Under the pieces are notes generated by a model that saw nothing but the letters and a program-made list of their open reading frames with translations, was not told the DNA's origin and searched no databases. A stretch of 64,000 nt of DNA from Acetobacter lovaniensis. GTDB lineage: Bacteria; Pseudomonadota; Alphaproteobacteria; Acetobacterales; Acetobacteraceae. Both the position numbers and the translations under genes were made by a program. The number at the start of each line of letters is the position of its first letter. Positions within the stretch are counted from its first letter, which is position 1. The stretch covers positions 124,001 to 188,000 of the forward strand of contig NZ_JACHIE010000005.1 in assembly GCF_014207635.1 (NCBI RefSeq), read 5' to 3'. Below are positions 8,628-15,885 of the stretch, one piece after another.

Positions 8628-9160
8628 TCCTTCACCTCATCTTTCGGCGGGGCAGGTAGGGGTTGCCAGTGGGTTATATCGCCGTAAATCTGATGCCCAA
8701 ATATTCCATCAACCCAGAAATCTCCTTCGTCTGGGCAGCTATCGCAATACTGACCGTATTCTCCGCATGTATGTGGGATGGGTCCATAATAAGCATCGGT
8801 AATTCTACGCCCCTCTCCATCTGAGTTAATCACCCAAAGATCAACATACGTCCTATCCCTCGGCGCACTCTCAATCGGCCTCCAAGCCGCCGCGTCTGCT
8901 GCTTCGATGGCCGCTGATATTTCCCGCCGGATACAGGCGCGGCGATACTCGCGCTCATATTCCTCATAATCATCTGTTTCAAACAGGATGACTGTTTTCC
9001 CCTCACGCGCTTCTGCTTCATGGTCACGTATGACGTGACGCTTTTTATTGTCGGTGCTGTAATCGAAGCCGCCTATGGCTCCGTCACCCCAGTGGCAATC
9101 CCTCCATCCACGGGCCTTAATGACGGCGTCAACAGCCGCCTCAATTCTTGGGTCAGTCAT
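8624..9160 (-). CDS. DUF551-like phage protein
   Basis: 178 residues. The N-terminal half is charged with an EYEREYRRACIRREI helix. The second half contains AWRPIESAPRDRT and ends DITHWQPLPAPP, the paired motifs (IESAPRDG ... THWMPLP) of DUF551-type proteins common in early regions of temperate phages. A four-cysteine cluster (HTCGEYGQYCDSCPDEGD) could bind metal. Role unknown. Confidence 0.65.
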   Translation of the reverse strand: MTDPRIEAAVDAVIKARGWRDCHWGDGAIGGFDYSTDNKKRHVIRDHEAEAREGKTVILFETDDYEEYEREYRRACIRREISAAIEAADAAAWRPIESAPRDRTYVDLWVINSDGEGRRITDAYYGPIPHTCGEYGQYCDSCPDEGDFWVDGIFGHQIYGDITHWQPLPAPPKDEVKE

Positions 9161-9375
9161 TTCTTCACCTCGTAAGGATCAAAGCCAAAACGCACACAAA
9201 GAAGGGCGCATACTGTAGAGCCATTGCCTGTGGCTCTCATGACCTGCTCCCATCGCATCTTGTTTCTCGTCGGCCGAGCATTGGCTACAACGCCCCAGAG
9301 AATTTTGTCATCTGCAACTATCTCTTTGAGCTTTGCGGATGCTGACGCTTGATGGTCTGACGTTGTAAGCATCAC
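9157..9375 (-). CDS. Small phage protein of unknown function
   Basis: 72 residues, ATGA overlaps on both sides. Contains a basic patch (NARPTRNKMRWEQVMRATG) and ends RFGFDPYEVKK. No family recognised. Retained because of tight coupling with its neighbours. Confidence 0.5.
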   Translation of the reverse strand: MMLTTSDHQASASAKLKEIVADDKILWGVVANARPTRNKMRWEQVMRATGNGSTVCALLCVRFGFDPYEVKK

Positions 9376-9818
9376 CCCACCTCCCGCGCTGCGTCGATGG
9401 CGGATCGGATTGTTTCAGCACTACCAATTGTGCGTTCATAAGGTTTAGCCATATGGTGCTGAATGATGTCGCAATAAACGTCTGCATCGCCTGTATCTGC
9501 TATTGGCTCAGACCTGAACCGCACATCACAGCATCCGCTCTCTAACCAATCCAACCGCTCACTATCCCGCCCAATCTCCGCCCGCGCGCGCTGTTCTGCA
9601 CGGTGTTCGGCTTCGAGGATGTAGGGCGCAATGACCGAATCATATAATTCAGCGGCTAACTCTCCGCATTCAGCTTGCCCCACATCGATAGTTTTTCCAT
9701 CTGGTGTTAGTGCATCTACAAGAGGGTATCCATGCCCATCATCGCCATAAGTGTGCAGAAGTGTGTAATCTTTCATTACTTCAATTATTTTCTCAATCTG
9801 CTCCTCTCTCGTCCTCAT
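9372..9818 (-). CDS. Phage early protein of unknown function
   Basis: 148 residues, acidic, mainly helical: an N-terminal EEQIEKIIEVMKDYTLL helix, a central EAEHRAEQRARAEIGRDSERLDWLE helix and a C-terminal helix. Two adjacent cysteines (SGCCDVRF) are notable. No function recognised. ATGA overlaps join it to both neighbours. Confidence 0.5.
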   Translation of the reverse strand: MRTREEQIEKIIEVMKDYTLLHTYGDDGHGYPLVDALTPDGKTIDVGQAECGELAAELYDSVIAPYILEAEHRAEQRARAEIGRDSERLDWLESGCCDVRFRSEPIADTGDADVYCDIIQHHMAKPYERTIGSAETIRSAIDAAREVG

Positions 9819-10069
9819 GGCGCGGCTCCAAAACTCAGCATGACATAGTTAGGCGCAAGTCCTTCAAACTCTTGATGATACAGAATATGCGTAATCTCCC
9901 GCACGATACCTTCGGACAGAAAACCAAGAGACTTGTTATATGGACGCAGGACGCAAATATCACCCACCTGATAGCATCGGTCATTAAGCCGGACTTCAGC
10001 CGTTTTTGTTCGATCCACCAAAGAGCCGTAATAAACTGGAGAAACCTTCAGCTCGTGTGTTGCCCTCAT
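9815..10069 (-). CDS. ASCH-superfamily (DUF3850-like) protein
   Basis: 84 residues reading THELKVSPVYYGSL, KTAEVRLNDRCYQVGD and VLRPYN, close to the DUF3850 pattern (HELKI...F..V..G.KTFEIRKNDR.F.VGD.L.L.EY). ASCH folds bind RNA or modified nucleotides, so a nucleic-acid-binding role is possible but not shown. Part of the leftward early operon. Confidence 0.65.
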   Translation of the reverse strand: MRATHELKVSPVYYGSLVDRTKTAEVRLNDRCYQVGDICVLRPYNKSLGFLSEGIVREITHILYHQEFEGLAPNYVMLSFGAAP

Positions 10070-10632
10070 GGCGCGGCTCCTAGGCTGCGGATTATTCCGA
10101 TAGCGTCTTGCAGGGCATTACTGCCATCACTGGCCCCAAAGTAATTTTCCTCGAAAAACTCAATGGCTTTCGCACACCGCCCCCGCTCCCCCGCCAGCAT
10201 CTCGGCTATTTGTGCGGGGGTGAGGACGGGGATGGAATTGCGAGCGGCGATAACTTGCCTGTCGATCTCCGCCAGGAATGGGAAAACTGCCTTTGCCATC
10301 TTTCGCGCGCCAGATGCGGCCGCGATATTCTTCCTCGCCTGCTCCGTAAGGGTTGTGATGTTGTCGAGAGCGACGCAGCCAGTCTCATTTGCTGCGCTGG
10401 GGAATGGACACGGGCCATGATAATAAAGGGTCCGCATTTCATGGGCGTCTTCCTGTTCTTCTCCCATGTCCCAGAACCATTCTGTGTGACCGTCTGAATA
10501 TTCCTCATGCGACCACTCAGCAGGGAAAGGAGTGTCATCCGGACGGTTTGATAGCCAGTGCCACCCATCCCGCTCAGGAAACAAAGGCACACCAGGCCGC
10601 TCGGGGTTGGGCCAGTTTGTGGGATTGGTCAC
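10066..10632 (-). CDS. Phage early protein of unknown function
   Basis: 188 residues. The N-terminus is tryptophan- and proline-rich (WPNPERPGVPLFPERDGWHW) with an EWFWDMGEEQEDA stretch, the type seen in phage proteins that describe a page-like beta domain followed by helices. The C-terminal half is helical and includes AQIAEMLAGERGRCAKAIE. No family recognised. Junctions on both sides are four-base overlaps. Confidence 0.5.
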   Translation of the reverse strand: MTNPTNWPNPERPGVPLFPERDGWHWLSNRPDDTPFPAEWSHEEYSDGHTEWFWDMGEEQEDAHEMRTLYYHGPCPFPSAANETGCVALDNITTLTEQARKNIAAASGARKMAKAVFPFLAEIDRQVIAARNSIPVLTPAQIAEMLAGERGRCAKAIEFFEENYFGASDGSNALQDAIGIIRSLGAAP

Positions 10633-10862
10633 GATTGTTCATCCTCATGTTCGGCAACCTGAAGCGCAACTGGCGGATGTGATCGTGTTCCAACGCACCA
10701 CAACTCTACGCTGCCGCCTCGGTTGAGAATTGCCAGCTCATCAGGCGTTGGCTCCCAGCGGGTGACAAGGCATCCGTCTATGCGCCGCGCGAACAAGTCA
10801 CGCACGCCGTCACGGCCGCCACGTAAAACCACATCAGAACCAACGATGTTTAATGGGATCAC
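10629..10862 (-). CDS. Small phage protein of unknown function
   Basis: 77 residues. I use the GTG at 10862, which overlaps the preceding TGA by four bases (GTGA) and has GGAGAGAAGG just upstream. An ATG at 10889 would overlap the neighbour by 31 bases and adds a basic stretch that does not look conserved. Visible pieces are VLRGGRDGVRDLFARRIDG and WEPTPDELAILNRGGSVELW. Function unknown. Confidence 0.5.
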   Translation of the reverse strand: MIPLNIVGSDVVLRGGRDGVRDLFARRIDGCLVTRWEPTPDELAILNRGGSVELWCVGTRSHPPVALQVAEHEDEQS

Positions 10863-11053
10863 GCCTTCTCTCCTGCGCGGGTGTTCCATGCGGTGATGGC
10901 TTCTGATCTGGTTCTTTTTATTGGGCCTTCCGAATAACAGTTTTCACATGACACGTAAGACGAAAGCACCAATGTATCGTCTGTATTCGCTCCAAAAACC
11001 TTTAGGCCGCGAGTGTCCCCACAAAATGGGCAGCTTTTCAGTTCCTCGCTCAT
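10859..11053 (-). CDS. Lar-type restriction alleviation zinc protein
   Basis: 64 residues with KSCPFCGDTRGLKVF, a second cysteine pair VSCENCYSEGP, and the closing EAITAWNTR, the complete Lar-family pattern (CPFCG ... C..C ... A..AWN.R). Lar of the Rac prophage modulates type I restriction-modification, so this may protect phage DNA, although many family members are uncharacterised. I start at the ATG at 11053 (MSEELKSCPFCG), which overlaps the preceding stop. Confidence 0.75.
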   Translation of the reverse strand: MSEELKSCPFCGDTRGLKVFGANTDDTLVLSSYVSCENCYSEGPIKRTRSEAITAWNTRAGEKA

Positions 11054-11538
11054 GCCGCCACCTCTGGCCACGCGAAGTCATCACCTCGGTAAAGCGGGCA
11101 AAGGGCGCGTGCCGCTATCTGTCCAAGCTGTGTGGCCTGAAAATAGCACTCGCCCTTTGCCCATCCGCTTCCCTTCGGGCGCATCAGCCCGGCGGTTACA
11201 AGCTCCGCCATGCCGGTATCGTTGTTCGAGCAATAGAAATGATCCCGGCTGCCACACTTTTCGGGCTGCTCACGGGTTGCCCCGCACGCATGCAGAAGCT
11301 TTTCCAGCGCCATTTTAGAGACGCCAGCGGCCTCTGGCGGAAGCTCTGGCATGCTCCTGTCCATTCCCCGGTGTCTCAGCACCCTAATGTCAGGGAACGA
11401 TAGTCCGCCGTTCACGTCCGAAACGTCTAAAAAGACCTCATACCGGGCCTTCCCGGCGCTTGGAGCATAGACGGTGCTTTCAAAGTCATGGCCGCGCACT
11501 GTGACGCGCCATGCCTTGCGGGTACGGGTCGCGCTCAT
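11050..11538 (-). CDS. Phage early protein of unknown function
   Basis: 162 residues. The N-terminal half resembles a small beta-alpha module (KAWRVTVRGHDFESTVYA, SAGKARYEVFLDV). The second half contains HACGATREQPEKCGSRDHFY, then a compact helix region ending GQIAARALCPLYRGDDF. Five cysteines in all. No family recognised. Its ATGA junctions support translation. Confidence 0.5.
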   Translation of the reverse strand: MSATRTRKAWRVTVRGHDFESTVYAPSAGKARYEVFLDVSDVNGGLSFPDIRVLRHRGMDRSMPELPPEAAGVSKMALEKLLHACGATREQPEKCGSRDHFYCSNNDTGMAELVTAGLMRPKGSGWAKGECYFQATQLGQIAARALCPLYRGDDFAWPEVAA

Positions 11539-12032
11539 GCTGCACCGCCCTTCAGGGCTTCACGGGCACCTAATCGTGCTCTATCCAAGGCCTCAAGCAA
11601 GTCTTTGCATCCGTCACGTAGCATGCTCTGGTATGTGTCCTTGCTACGCATAAAGCATAAGTTATTGTTGGAATTTTCAAGAGCGTCCAGCGCCTCCCGC
11701 AACCGCATAATTTCAGCATCACGCGCGGCTATCTGGGCCTTGGCTTCGGATTGGCGGACGAGGCGAGTTTTTTCTCCAACGAGCACAATATCTGGGCGAA
11801 AAGAAATGACTTCCGGAACGTATCTTTCATTCTCGCGCTCGATGGTTGCGCAAACCTCTAACTTCTCACCATGAACAGACGTACCAATAGCAAGCAACGC
11901 AGCCTCAAACGTAGATGTCGTTGTGGGCTTGCCCTGCTCAATCCACGCTTTCGCGCGCGCATCACTGCATGCGGAGACTTGGGCTTCAGTCAGCGGGAAC
12001 TGCACGAACACGCCGGTGGGTTTCTGGGTCAT
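11535..12032 (-). CDS. Coiled-coil phage protein of unknown function
   Basis: 165 residues. A long heptad-like helix (RQSEAKAQIAARDAEIMRLREALDALENSNN) occupies about residues 90-120 and suggests a coiled-coil oligomer. The N-terminus begins FVQFPLTEAQVSACSDARA. Function unknown. Confidence 0.5.
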   Translation of the reverse strand: MTQKPTGVFVQFPLTEAQVSACSDARAKAWIEQGKPTTTSTFEAALLAIGTSVHGEKLEVCATIERENERYVPEVISFRPDIVLVGEKTRLVRQSEAKAQIAARDAEIMRLREALDALENSNNNLCFMRSKDTYQSMLRDGCKDLLEALDRARLGAREALKGGAA

Positions 12033-12226
12033 GCTGCCACCTGTCCATTCTGGTTGAGCCAGTTCTGGACATCACTCTGCCTCCAGCGGACGCAGCGGCT
12101 GGTGTACTTCACAGGGGAAGGAAACATGCCTTCGTCCATCCAGCGATAAAGAGTGGTGCATGAGATGCGGAGCATGTTCTGCACTTCCTGACGTGTGAGC
12201 ATCGGATCTATGTGGGTGGCGTTCAT
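12029..12226 (-). CDS. AlpA-family DNA-binding protein
   Basis: 65-residue MerR-like winged helix of the AlpA/excisionase class: MLTRQEVQNMLRISCTTLYR (helix-turn-helix), then WMDEGMFPSPVKYTSRCVRWR and a final VQNWLNQN helix. AlpA-type proteins activate or act as the directionality factor of a P4-type integrase. With the P4-type int in this prophage, an excisionase role is the natural inference. Confidence 0.8.
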   Translation of the reverse strand: MNATHIDPMLTRQEVQNMLRISCTTLYRWMDEGMFPSPVKYTSRCVRWRQSDVQNWLNQNGQVAA

Positions 12227-12366
12227 GCTACTCTCCCTTCAATCGCCAGTTGTTCCTGCTTGAGCTGCGTGGCGCGCTCCATAGCGGCGGCAGCTTCATG
12301 CACGTTGGAGGATCTGGACAGCGCCATCAGCTTTTTGAGGCGCTCCATGATCGCTTTTTTGCTCAT
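12223..12366 (-). CDS. DUF2786-like mini-protein
   Basis: 47 residues: MSKKAIMERLKKLMALSRSS followed by VHEAAAAMERATQLKQEQLA, matching the helical N-terminal DUF2786 motif (KIRKLLALA.....EAA.A...A..LM). Only that motif is present. I start at the ATG at 12366, which overlaps the preceding stop; an upstream in-frame extension overlaps the XRE gene. Function unknown. Confidence 0.6.
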   Translation of the reverse strand: MSKKAIMERLKKLMALSRSSNVHEAAAAMERATQLKQEQLAIEGRVA

Positions 12367-12656
12367 GCCTCTGAACTTTCGAAAAACCATGTGACTGGCA
12401 CGGCCAGTGTTTCTGCCAGCACTGGCACCAGTGCGGCTTTGATTGCGTTGCGGCCCAGCTCGTATTTCTGGACCTGCTGGTAGGTGCAGCCTACGGCCTC
12501 GGCCACGCGCTCCATGCTCAGGCCAAGTTGCGTACGGCGGCGGCGGATGCGCTTGCCCAGAGTTTTGTCCCACCGGATGCGCTCTGGTTCCTGCCTGGGC
12601 ATTGTGGCCCGCTTGGTACCAAGCAGATCCTCCAGATCAATCTGATCGTCCGCCAT
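12363..12656 (-). CDS. XRE-family transcriptional regulator
   Basis: 97 residues. An acidic N-terminus (DDQIDLEDLLG) precedes an XRE helix-turn-helix: KTLGKRIRRRRTQLGLSMER, VAEAVGCTYQQVQKYELGRN, then LVPVLAETLAVPVTWFFE. A probable second repressor or modulator inside the early operon. The ATG at 12656 is chosen because it overlaps the stop of the upstream mini-gene (TGATG). Confidence 0.75.
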   Translation of the reverse strand: MADDQIDLEDLLGTKRATMPRQEPERIRWDKTLGKRIRRRRTQLGLSMERVAEAVGCTYQQVQKYELGRNAIKAALVPVLAETLAVPVTWFFESSEA

Positions 12657-12748
12657 CAGGCTGACAGCAGGACAAGCAGGCTGGCGCAAAAGCTGATTGT
12701 GCCCAAAACGAGGAGTAGAAACGCGGGGTGCTGAGCGGGCTGGCGCAT
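12656..12748 (-). CDS. 30-residue single-helix membrane peptide
   Basis: A mini-gene filling the space between two larger genes: MRQPAQHPAF and then a hydrophobic helix (LLLVLGTISFCASLLVLLSA) to the end. It starts three bases after the upstream stop and ends overlapping the XRE start (TGATG). This packing is the main evidence that it is real. Possible roles (membrane anchoring, inhibition, exclusion) are speculation. Confidence 0.5.
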   Translation of the reverse strand: MRQPAQHPAFLLLVLGTISFCASLLVLLSA

Positions 12749-12751
12749 GGT

Positions 12752-13093
12752 TTAATGCTTCATGGTTGAGCACGGTGTTTGCTCCCATGGCTTTTGCTGT
12801 GGGTCTTGCCCTGCATTCATGTAGGTATTGACCAGCTTTGCTATCTGTACCGGGGTTCTTCCTGCCTGATAGCTGCGCATAGTCTCAGCAAAGGCTGCAG
12901 CAGCGCATGGAATGATAAATTCCATGCATCCAAAGACAGCCATTTTGTTTTCAACTTGCTCGCTACGTTCTTCAGAAATAATCAGGCTACTGACAAATGA
13001 AAAATCAGCGTCAGGCCCGGCATTATCAATATCGCTGCGTATTTTGGCATATACCTGTTCCAGTTCTGCCAAGGCGCGTTTTTTTCTGCTCAT
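12752..13093 (-). CDS. Phage early protein of unknown function
   Basis: 113 residues, largely helical, opening MSRKKRALAELEQVYAKIRS and containing AAAAFAETMRSYQAGRTPVQ. Two cysteines are visible mid-protein. No family recognised. Embedded in the operon. Confidence 0.5.
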   Translation of the reverse strand: MSRKKRALAELEQVYAKIRSDIDNAGPDADFSFVSSLIISEERSEQVENKMAVFGCMEFIIPCAAAAFAETMRSYQAGRTPVQIAKLVNTYMNAGQDPQQKPWEQTPCSTMKH

Positions 13094-13326
13094 TATGCGA
13101 CCCTCGCTTCACCCAGAATGAACTGGCGGATCCGCGCGGCCGGGGTGCGGTGCGCAGTGTGGGCGTGGTGGAGGCGGGTTGTGGCCTCGGCTTCCTCCGC
13201 CTGCATGGCTGCGGCCATATGCTTGATGTGTTGCAGCATGGCGCTGGCAACGTGGTCGCTGGGGGCGTGGGTGTGGACCAGCTGCTCCAGCTTGGCCCGG
13301 TGGGTGTTAAAGTTCTGGCTGTTCAT
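13093..13326 (-). CDS. Helical phage protein of unknown function
   Basis: 77 residues from MNSQNFNTHRAKLEQLV to TPAARIRQFILGEARVA, rich in His and Ala with one long helix (AMLQHIKHMAAAMQAEEAEA). The start at 13326 overlaps the preceding stop by four bases. The longer in-frame reading overlaps its neighbour by 130 bases and is not used. Confidence 0.5.
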   Translation of the reverse strand: MNSQNFNTHRAKLEQLVHTHAPSDHVASAMLQHIKHMAAAMQAEEAEATTRLHHAHTAHRTPAARIRQFILGEARVA

Positions 13327-13580
13327 CGCAGGTTCTCTTGCAGAAGGTCGATGCGGCGGACGTATTCGTGCGCCTCGTTCCGGGTATGGTTGGCCAGGCG
13401 CTGCCATGTGCCTGCGCCATCGGGGTTGTTGCTGGCTTCGCAGGCCTCCCGCCACCGCTCCTGCTCATCCGCACGGATGAATAGGGTATCGGCCATGGCC
13501 TGAAACAGGCCGATCTTGCGTTGGGTCGCGGCTTTGCGCTGGCGCGTAGCCACAACCTGCGCGCTTAAAGGGCAGGTCAT
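13323..13580 (-). CDS. Small phage protein of unknown function
   Basis: 85 residues, charged and helical (VVATRQRKAATQRKIGLFQ, RNEAHEYVRRIDLLQENL). ATGA overlaps at both ends. No family recognised. Confidence 0.5.
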   Translation of the reverse strand: MTCPLSAQVVATRQRKAATQRKIGLFQAMADTLFIRADEQERWREACEASNNPDGAGTWQRLANHTRNEAHEYVRRIDLLQENLR

Positions 13581-13903
13581 GCTGCCTCCTGATTATGCTG
13601 CTGGAAGCGCAGGCGGATGGTCGGCGGGAAGTAGCCGGTGCCTACGTTCAGGTTTTTACGGAGTAGGGAGAGGTCAGACAGAACCTGCTCAATGCTGGCG
13701 CGCTCCATGGCGTCCAGATTGAGCGGGCGGGCGCGCAGATGGCACTCCCGCAACAGGGTTCCCGTTACGTCAAAAATGCGATTGCGGATATTCCGGTCCT
13801 GCCCACCGCGGGAATGGTTGGCAACGCGGATACAGATACGCCTTACGCGCTCGTTGTCCTCGTAGGACAGGCGCAGGGGCTGTGTGGGGGCGGTGCTGGT
13901 CAT
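13577..13903 (-). CDS. Small phage protein of unknown function
   Basis: 108 basic residues with LRLSYEDNERVRRICIRVAN at the N-terminus and helices DAMERASIEQVLSDLSLLRK later. The arginine content suggests nucleic-acid contact but no motif is recognised. Part of the early operon. Confidence 0.5.
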   Translation of the reverse strand: MTSTAPTQPLRLSYEDNERVRRICIRVANHSRGGQDRNIRNRIFDVTGTLLRECHLRARPLNLDAMERASIEQVLSDLSLLRKNLNVGTGYFPPTIRLRFQQHNQEAA

Positions 13904-14078
13904 GGCCGCACCGCCAGTGTGTCTGAGGTGCGGGAGAGACGGTTGCCGTACTCTCCCGCTTTTTCCATTCTCGATATGCCAACAGAATCGAGGAGGAAAA
14001 CTTTGGCAAAAGCACCGGCGCCACCGCGGCCACGTCCGCCGCCAAGCCCATCAGAGCAAGGCTCGTATAAGCCACTAC
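13904..14078 (-). other. Unresolved 175-bp stretch in the early operon
   Basis: All other junctions here are four-base overlaps, so a small gene is expected. One frame ends exactly on the ATGA at 13903 but has only a late ATG (a 22-residue peptide, MEKAGEYGNRLSRTS...) after a glycine-rich stretch. Another frame offers a GTG at 14075 and a hydrophobic start (LALMGLAADVAAVAPVLLPK) but runs 130 bases into the next gene. I cannot choose between them. Confidence 0.3.
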
Positions 14079-14609
14079 CTAGATCGTAATCAGAACCACC
14101 CAAATTGCGGCCAAAAGAATTGACGCAATAAGGAGGGAGAAGGCGGCAAACAGAGCGCGGCCATAATACGTAAGTGTAAGGCTGTTGGCTGTTATGCCGT
14201 CTTCTACCCTGATTGCCAGTGCCTCTGTGGCTTCCAGTTCTGTGGTTATTGGATCCTTTGGATTTTCCATCATGTCCATGACATAGAGCGGCGTATCGCC
14301 CGGAATGTTCCATCGACGTGGCCAGAGGATTATACAGGCGCAGATTGCGGACATTGCCGCGAGCATGGCCGGTAGAGCCAGAAAGCGATACTGATATTGG
14401 GTTGAGATGGCAGCAAATGCCGAAGTGAGCGTGACCGCCCACCCAATGCAGGATGTGGCGCGTGTTACGAACTTGCCCCAGATATCGACCTGACTGGCTA
14501 TACGTTTTTCGGCCTGTCTCTGTGCTTCGCGAGCTAGCCACAGGCGAAGATCGTCTGAGGCAATCGCTCCGACCTCGATTTGTTGTTGGTCCGCGTTCTG
14601 CTGCGTCAT
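14079..14609 (-). CDS. Multi-pass membrane protein of unknown function
   Basis: 176 residues. After a polar helical N-terminus (LRLWLAREAQRQAEKRIASQ) come two hydrophobic segments (about residues 45-65 and 70-92), a cytoplasmic-type loop with DTPLYVMDMMENPKDPITTE, and a final hydrophobic hairpin ending IWVVLITI. First gene of the leftward operon, directly behind the operator pair at 14748-14796, so it would be expressed early on induction. The topology resembles small effector membrane modules, but no family is assigned. I use the ATG at 14609. Confidence 0.6.
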   Translation of the reverse strand: MTQQNADQQQIEVGAIASDDLRLWLAREAQRQAEKRIASQVDIWGKFVTRATSCIGWAVTLTSAFAAISTQYQYRFLALPAMLAAMSAICACIILWPRRWNIPGDTPLYVMDMMENPKDPITTELEATEALAIRVEDGITANSLTLTYYGRALFAAFSLLIASILLAAIWVVLITI

Positions 14610-14720
14610 GCTGCAAGCCTGCTGCTGTTGTCTGTACGGGTGCTGCGCAAAGTGTAGCACGCGCAGGCTGATCTGCACGGGCATGGCCACTTTTTTGTGC
14701 TGTTGCGAGCATCGGGTTTC

Positions 14721-14741
14721 TCCATCACGGGTTGTGATGGA
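14721..14741. other. 8-bp inverted repeat in the leader of the leftward operon
   Basis: TCCATCAC-GGGTT-GTGATGGA is a perfect inverted repeat between the operators and the first leftward gene. In the transcript it would form a short hairpin in the 5' untranslated region, a possible antitermination or translation-control element. No U-run follows. Confidence 0.4.
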
Positions 14742-14747
14742 GGATTA

Positions 14748-14796
14748 TTCGCACTATGCGAAATATCCTGTCAAACATTTTTTCGCGCTATGCGAA
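14748..14796. promoter_or_regulatory. Left operator pair (OL-like)
   Basis: Two 15-bp sites: TTCGCACTATGCGAA (14748-14762, a perfect TTCGCA-N3-TGCGAA palindrome) and TTCGCGCTATGCGAA (14782-14796, one mismatch). They lie between the end of the repressor gene and the start of the leftward early operon, so repressor bound here would silence that operon. Confidence 0.75.
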
Positions 14797-14800
14797 ATAA

Positions 14801-15136
14801 TTAGGTGGCCGGTTTTTTGGAAACAATAGCTTTTCCCAACTCAAGCCAAGCTTTGGCATGTTCTGGGGACATATCTTCGATTAGATTGCTGGCTTCCTTC
14901 ATGGCTTCAAATTTTGGGCCACCGGGAGGTGCGAATAAGAGTGCAGCAGGGTCTACGCCGTAGGCATCAGCCAATTTTTTAAGATCGTCTAAATCCACCT
15001 TGCGGCCACCCGTCTCCCAGCCCGAAATAGTATTGGGCTTTGATCCGATCATGTTCGCAGTTTGTTCTAGTGTCAACCCGCGATGCTTACGCCATGCGCG
15101 AAGATGAATATGCAAGGTGAATTGAGTGCCAGCCAT
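14801..15136 (-). CDS. CI-like phage repressor (XRE family)
   Basis: 111 residues with an N-terminal helix-turn-helix: LRAWRKHRGLTLEQTANMIG, SKPNTISGWETGGRKVDLDD, LKKLADAYGVDPAALLF. The short helical tail (EAMKEASNLIEDMSPEHAKA) has no S24 autoprotease domain, so induction cannot be classical RecA-stimulated self-cleavage. The start at ATG 15136 is nine bases from an operator-like site, suggesting autoregulation. Placed exactly like lambda cI, between left and right operators and divergent from a Cro-like gene. Confidence 0.82.
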   Translation of the reverse strand: MAGTQFTLHIHLRAWRKHRGLTLEQTANMIGSKPNTISGWETGGRKVDLDDLKKLADAYGVDPAALLFAPPGGPKFEAMKEASNLIEDMSPEHAKAWLELGKAIVSKKPAT

Positions 15137-15145
15137 GGTTCTATT

Positions 15146-15219
15146 TTCGCGCATTGCGCAAAACTTATTCAGACCCATTTTGCGAAATTATGCTTGATTA
15201 AATTTTCGCACAGTGCGAA
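15146..15219. promoter_or_regulatory. Right operator region (OR-like)
   Basis: Between repressor and Cro-like gene lie an imperfect site TTCGCGCATTGCGCA (15146-15160), a half-site TGCGAA (15181-15186) and a perfect palindrome TTCGCACAGTGCGAA (15205-15219). The perfect site is 10 bases from the Cro start; the imperfect site is next to the repressor start. The arrangement fits a bistable lysis-lysogeny switch. Confidence 0.75.
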
Positions 15220-15229
15220 AAAATCCGAC

Positions 15230-15445
15230 ATGGATATACGAGCGTATCTCAGGGGCGAAAAAATTACCCTTTCTTCGATGGCGAAGGAATTGGGATGCTC
15301 CGTCACGACCTTGCACGGATACGCAAGTGGTCGGCGCAGTGTCCCTCTTCGCATTGTCCTCAAGGTTGAGGAGTTGTCCGGCGGCCAGGTTAAACCTGCC
15401 GACTGGCTGTTTGAGGCGGGGAAAAACAATGGAGTGGCAGCATGA
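15230..15445 (+). CDS. Cro-like regulator
   Basis: 71 residues: MDIRAYLRGEKITLSSMAKE, then LGCSVTTLHGYASGRRSVPL (helix-turn-helix) and IVLKVEELSGGQVKPADWLF. This is the YdaS/Cro pattern with a PADWLF ending. Divergent from the repressor and behind the right operators. Its stop overlaps an ATG (GCAGCATGA), a junction sequence that recurs in the two 75-bp repeats downstream. Confidence 0.8.
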   Translation: MDIRAYLRGEKITLSSMAKELGCSVTTLHGYASGRRSVPLRIVLKVEELSGGQVKPADWLFEAGKNNGVAA

Positions 15446-15546
15446 CGGTCTCTCATGTGATCAATCATGCTGCCCGTGGTAATCTCTGTCAGCCGAATGT
15501 GGTTCGGACTGATAGGTCGATGGGCATCAAAGAGGCTGACGTTTTG

Positions 15547-15846
15547 TCACTGCTCTTGCTCTCTAAACCATTTCAGAATGTCGGTGACCACTTCGCCGGT
15601 CTCAGGAACGATCAGTTCTTTGACACTGGATGCTTTGAAAGAGCGCGGGCTATTCCGTTCATGGCAAAAAGCTTTGATCGTAAGAATCCGGATTTCCCCA
15701 TTGGGAAGCTGCTCTCCATTGAGGCCGTTAACTGTGATCCGTCGTTCACTTTCACCCTTCGTACCCGCGTAGCGCATAAGGAAATCCTGCTTGATTTCCG
15801 TAATGGATACTGGGGGCAGGGAAGGCTTACCAATTTCAATTTTCAT
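15547..15846 (-). CDS. WYL-like small protein
   Basis: 99 residues on the strand opposite to Cro. The second half, IRILTIKAFCHERNSPRSFK followed by ASSVKELIVPETGEVVTDIL, matches the ligand-binding end of WYL-type proteins (AYCHLR...R.F...RI..L.D..TGE). The first half is a short polar sequence with ITEIKQDFLMRYAG. No helix-turn-helix is present, so it may be a stand-alone WYL-like sensor. An open plus-strand frame covers the same DNA but is much less protein-like. Confidence 0.6.
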   Translation of the reverse strand: MKIEIGKPSLPPVSITEIKQDFLMRYAGTKGESERRITVNGLNGEQLPNGEIRILTIKAFCHERNSPRSFKASSVKELIVPETGEVVTDILKWFREQEQ

Positions 15847-15885
15847 ATTTCAGTTCTCACGATGTTTCGGTCTAGCAACCCCATC

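Noticed and set aside
13900..14712. 270-residue minus-strand frame
   Set aside because: Mostly out of frame with the membrane protein at 14079-14609; only its last part falls in the unresolved interval at 13904-14078.
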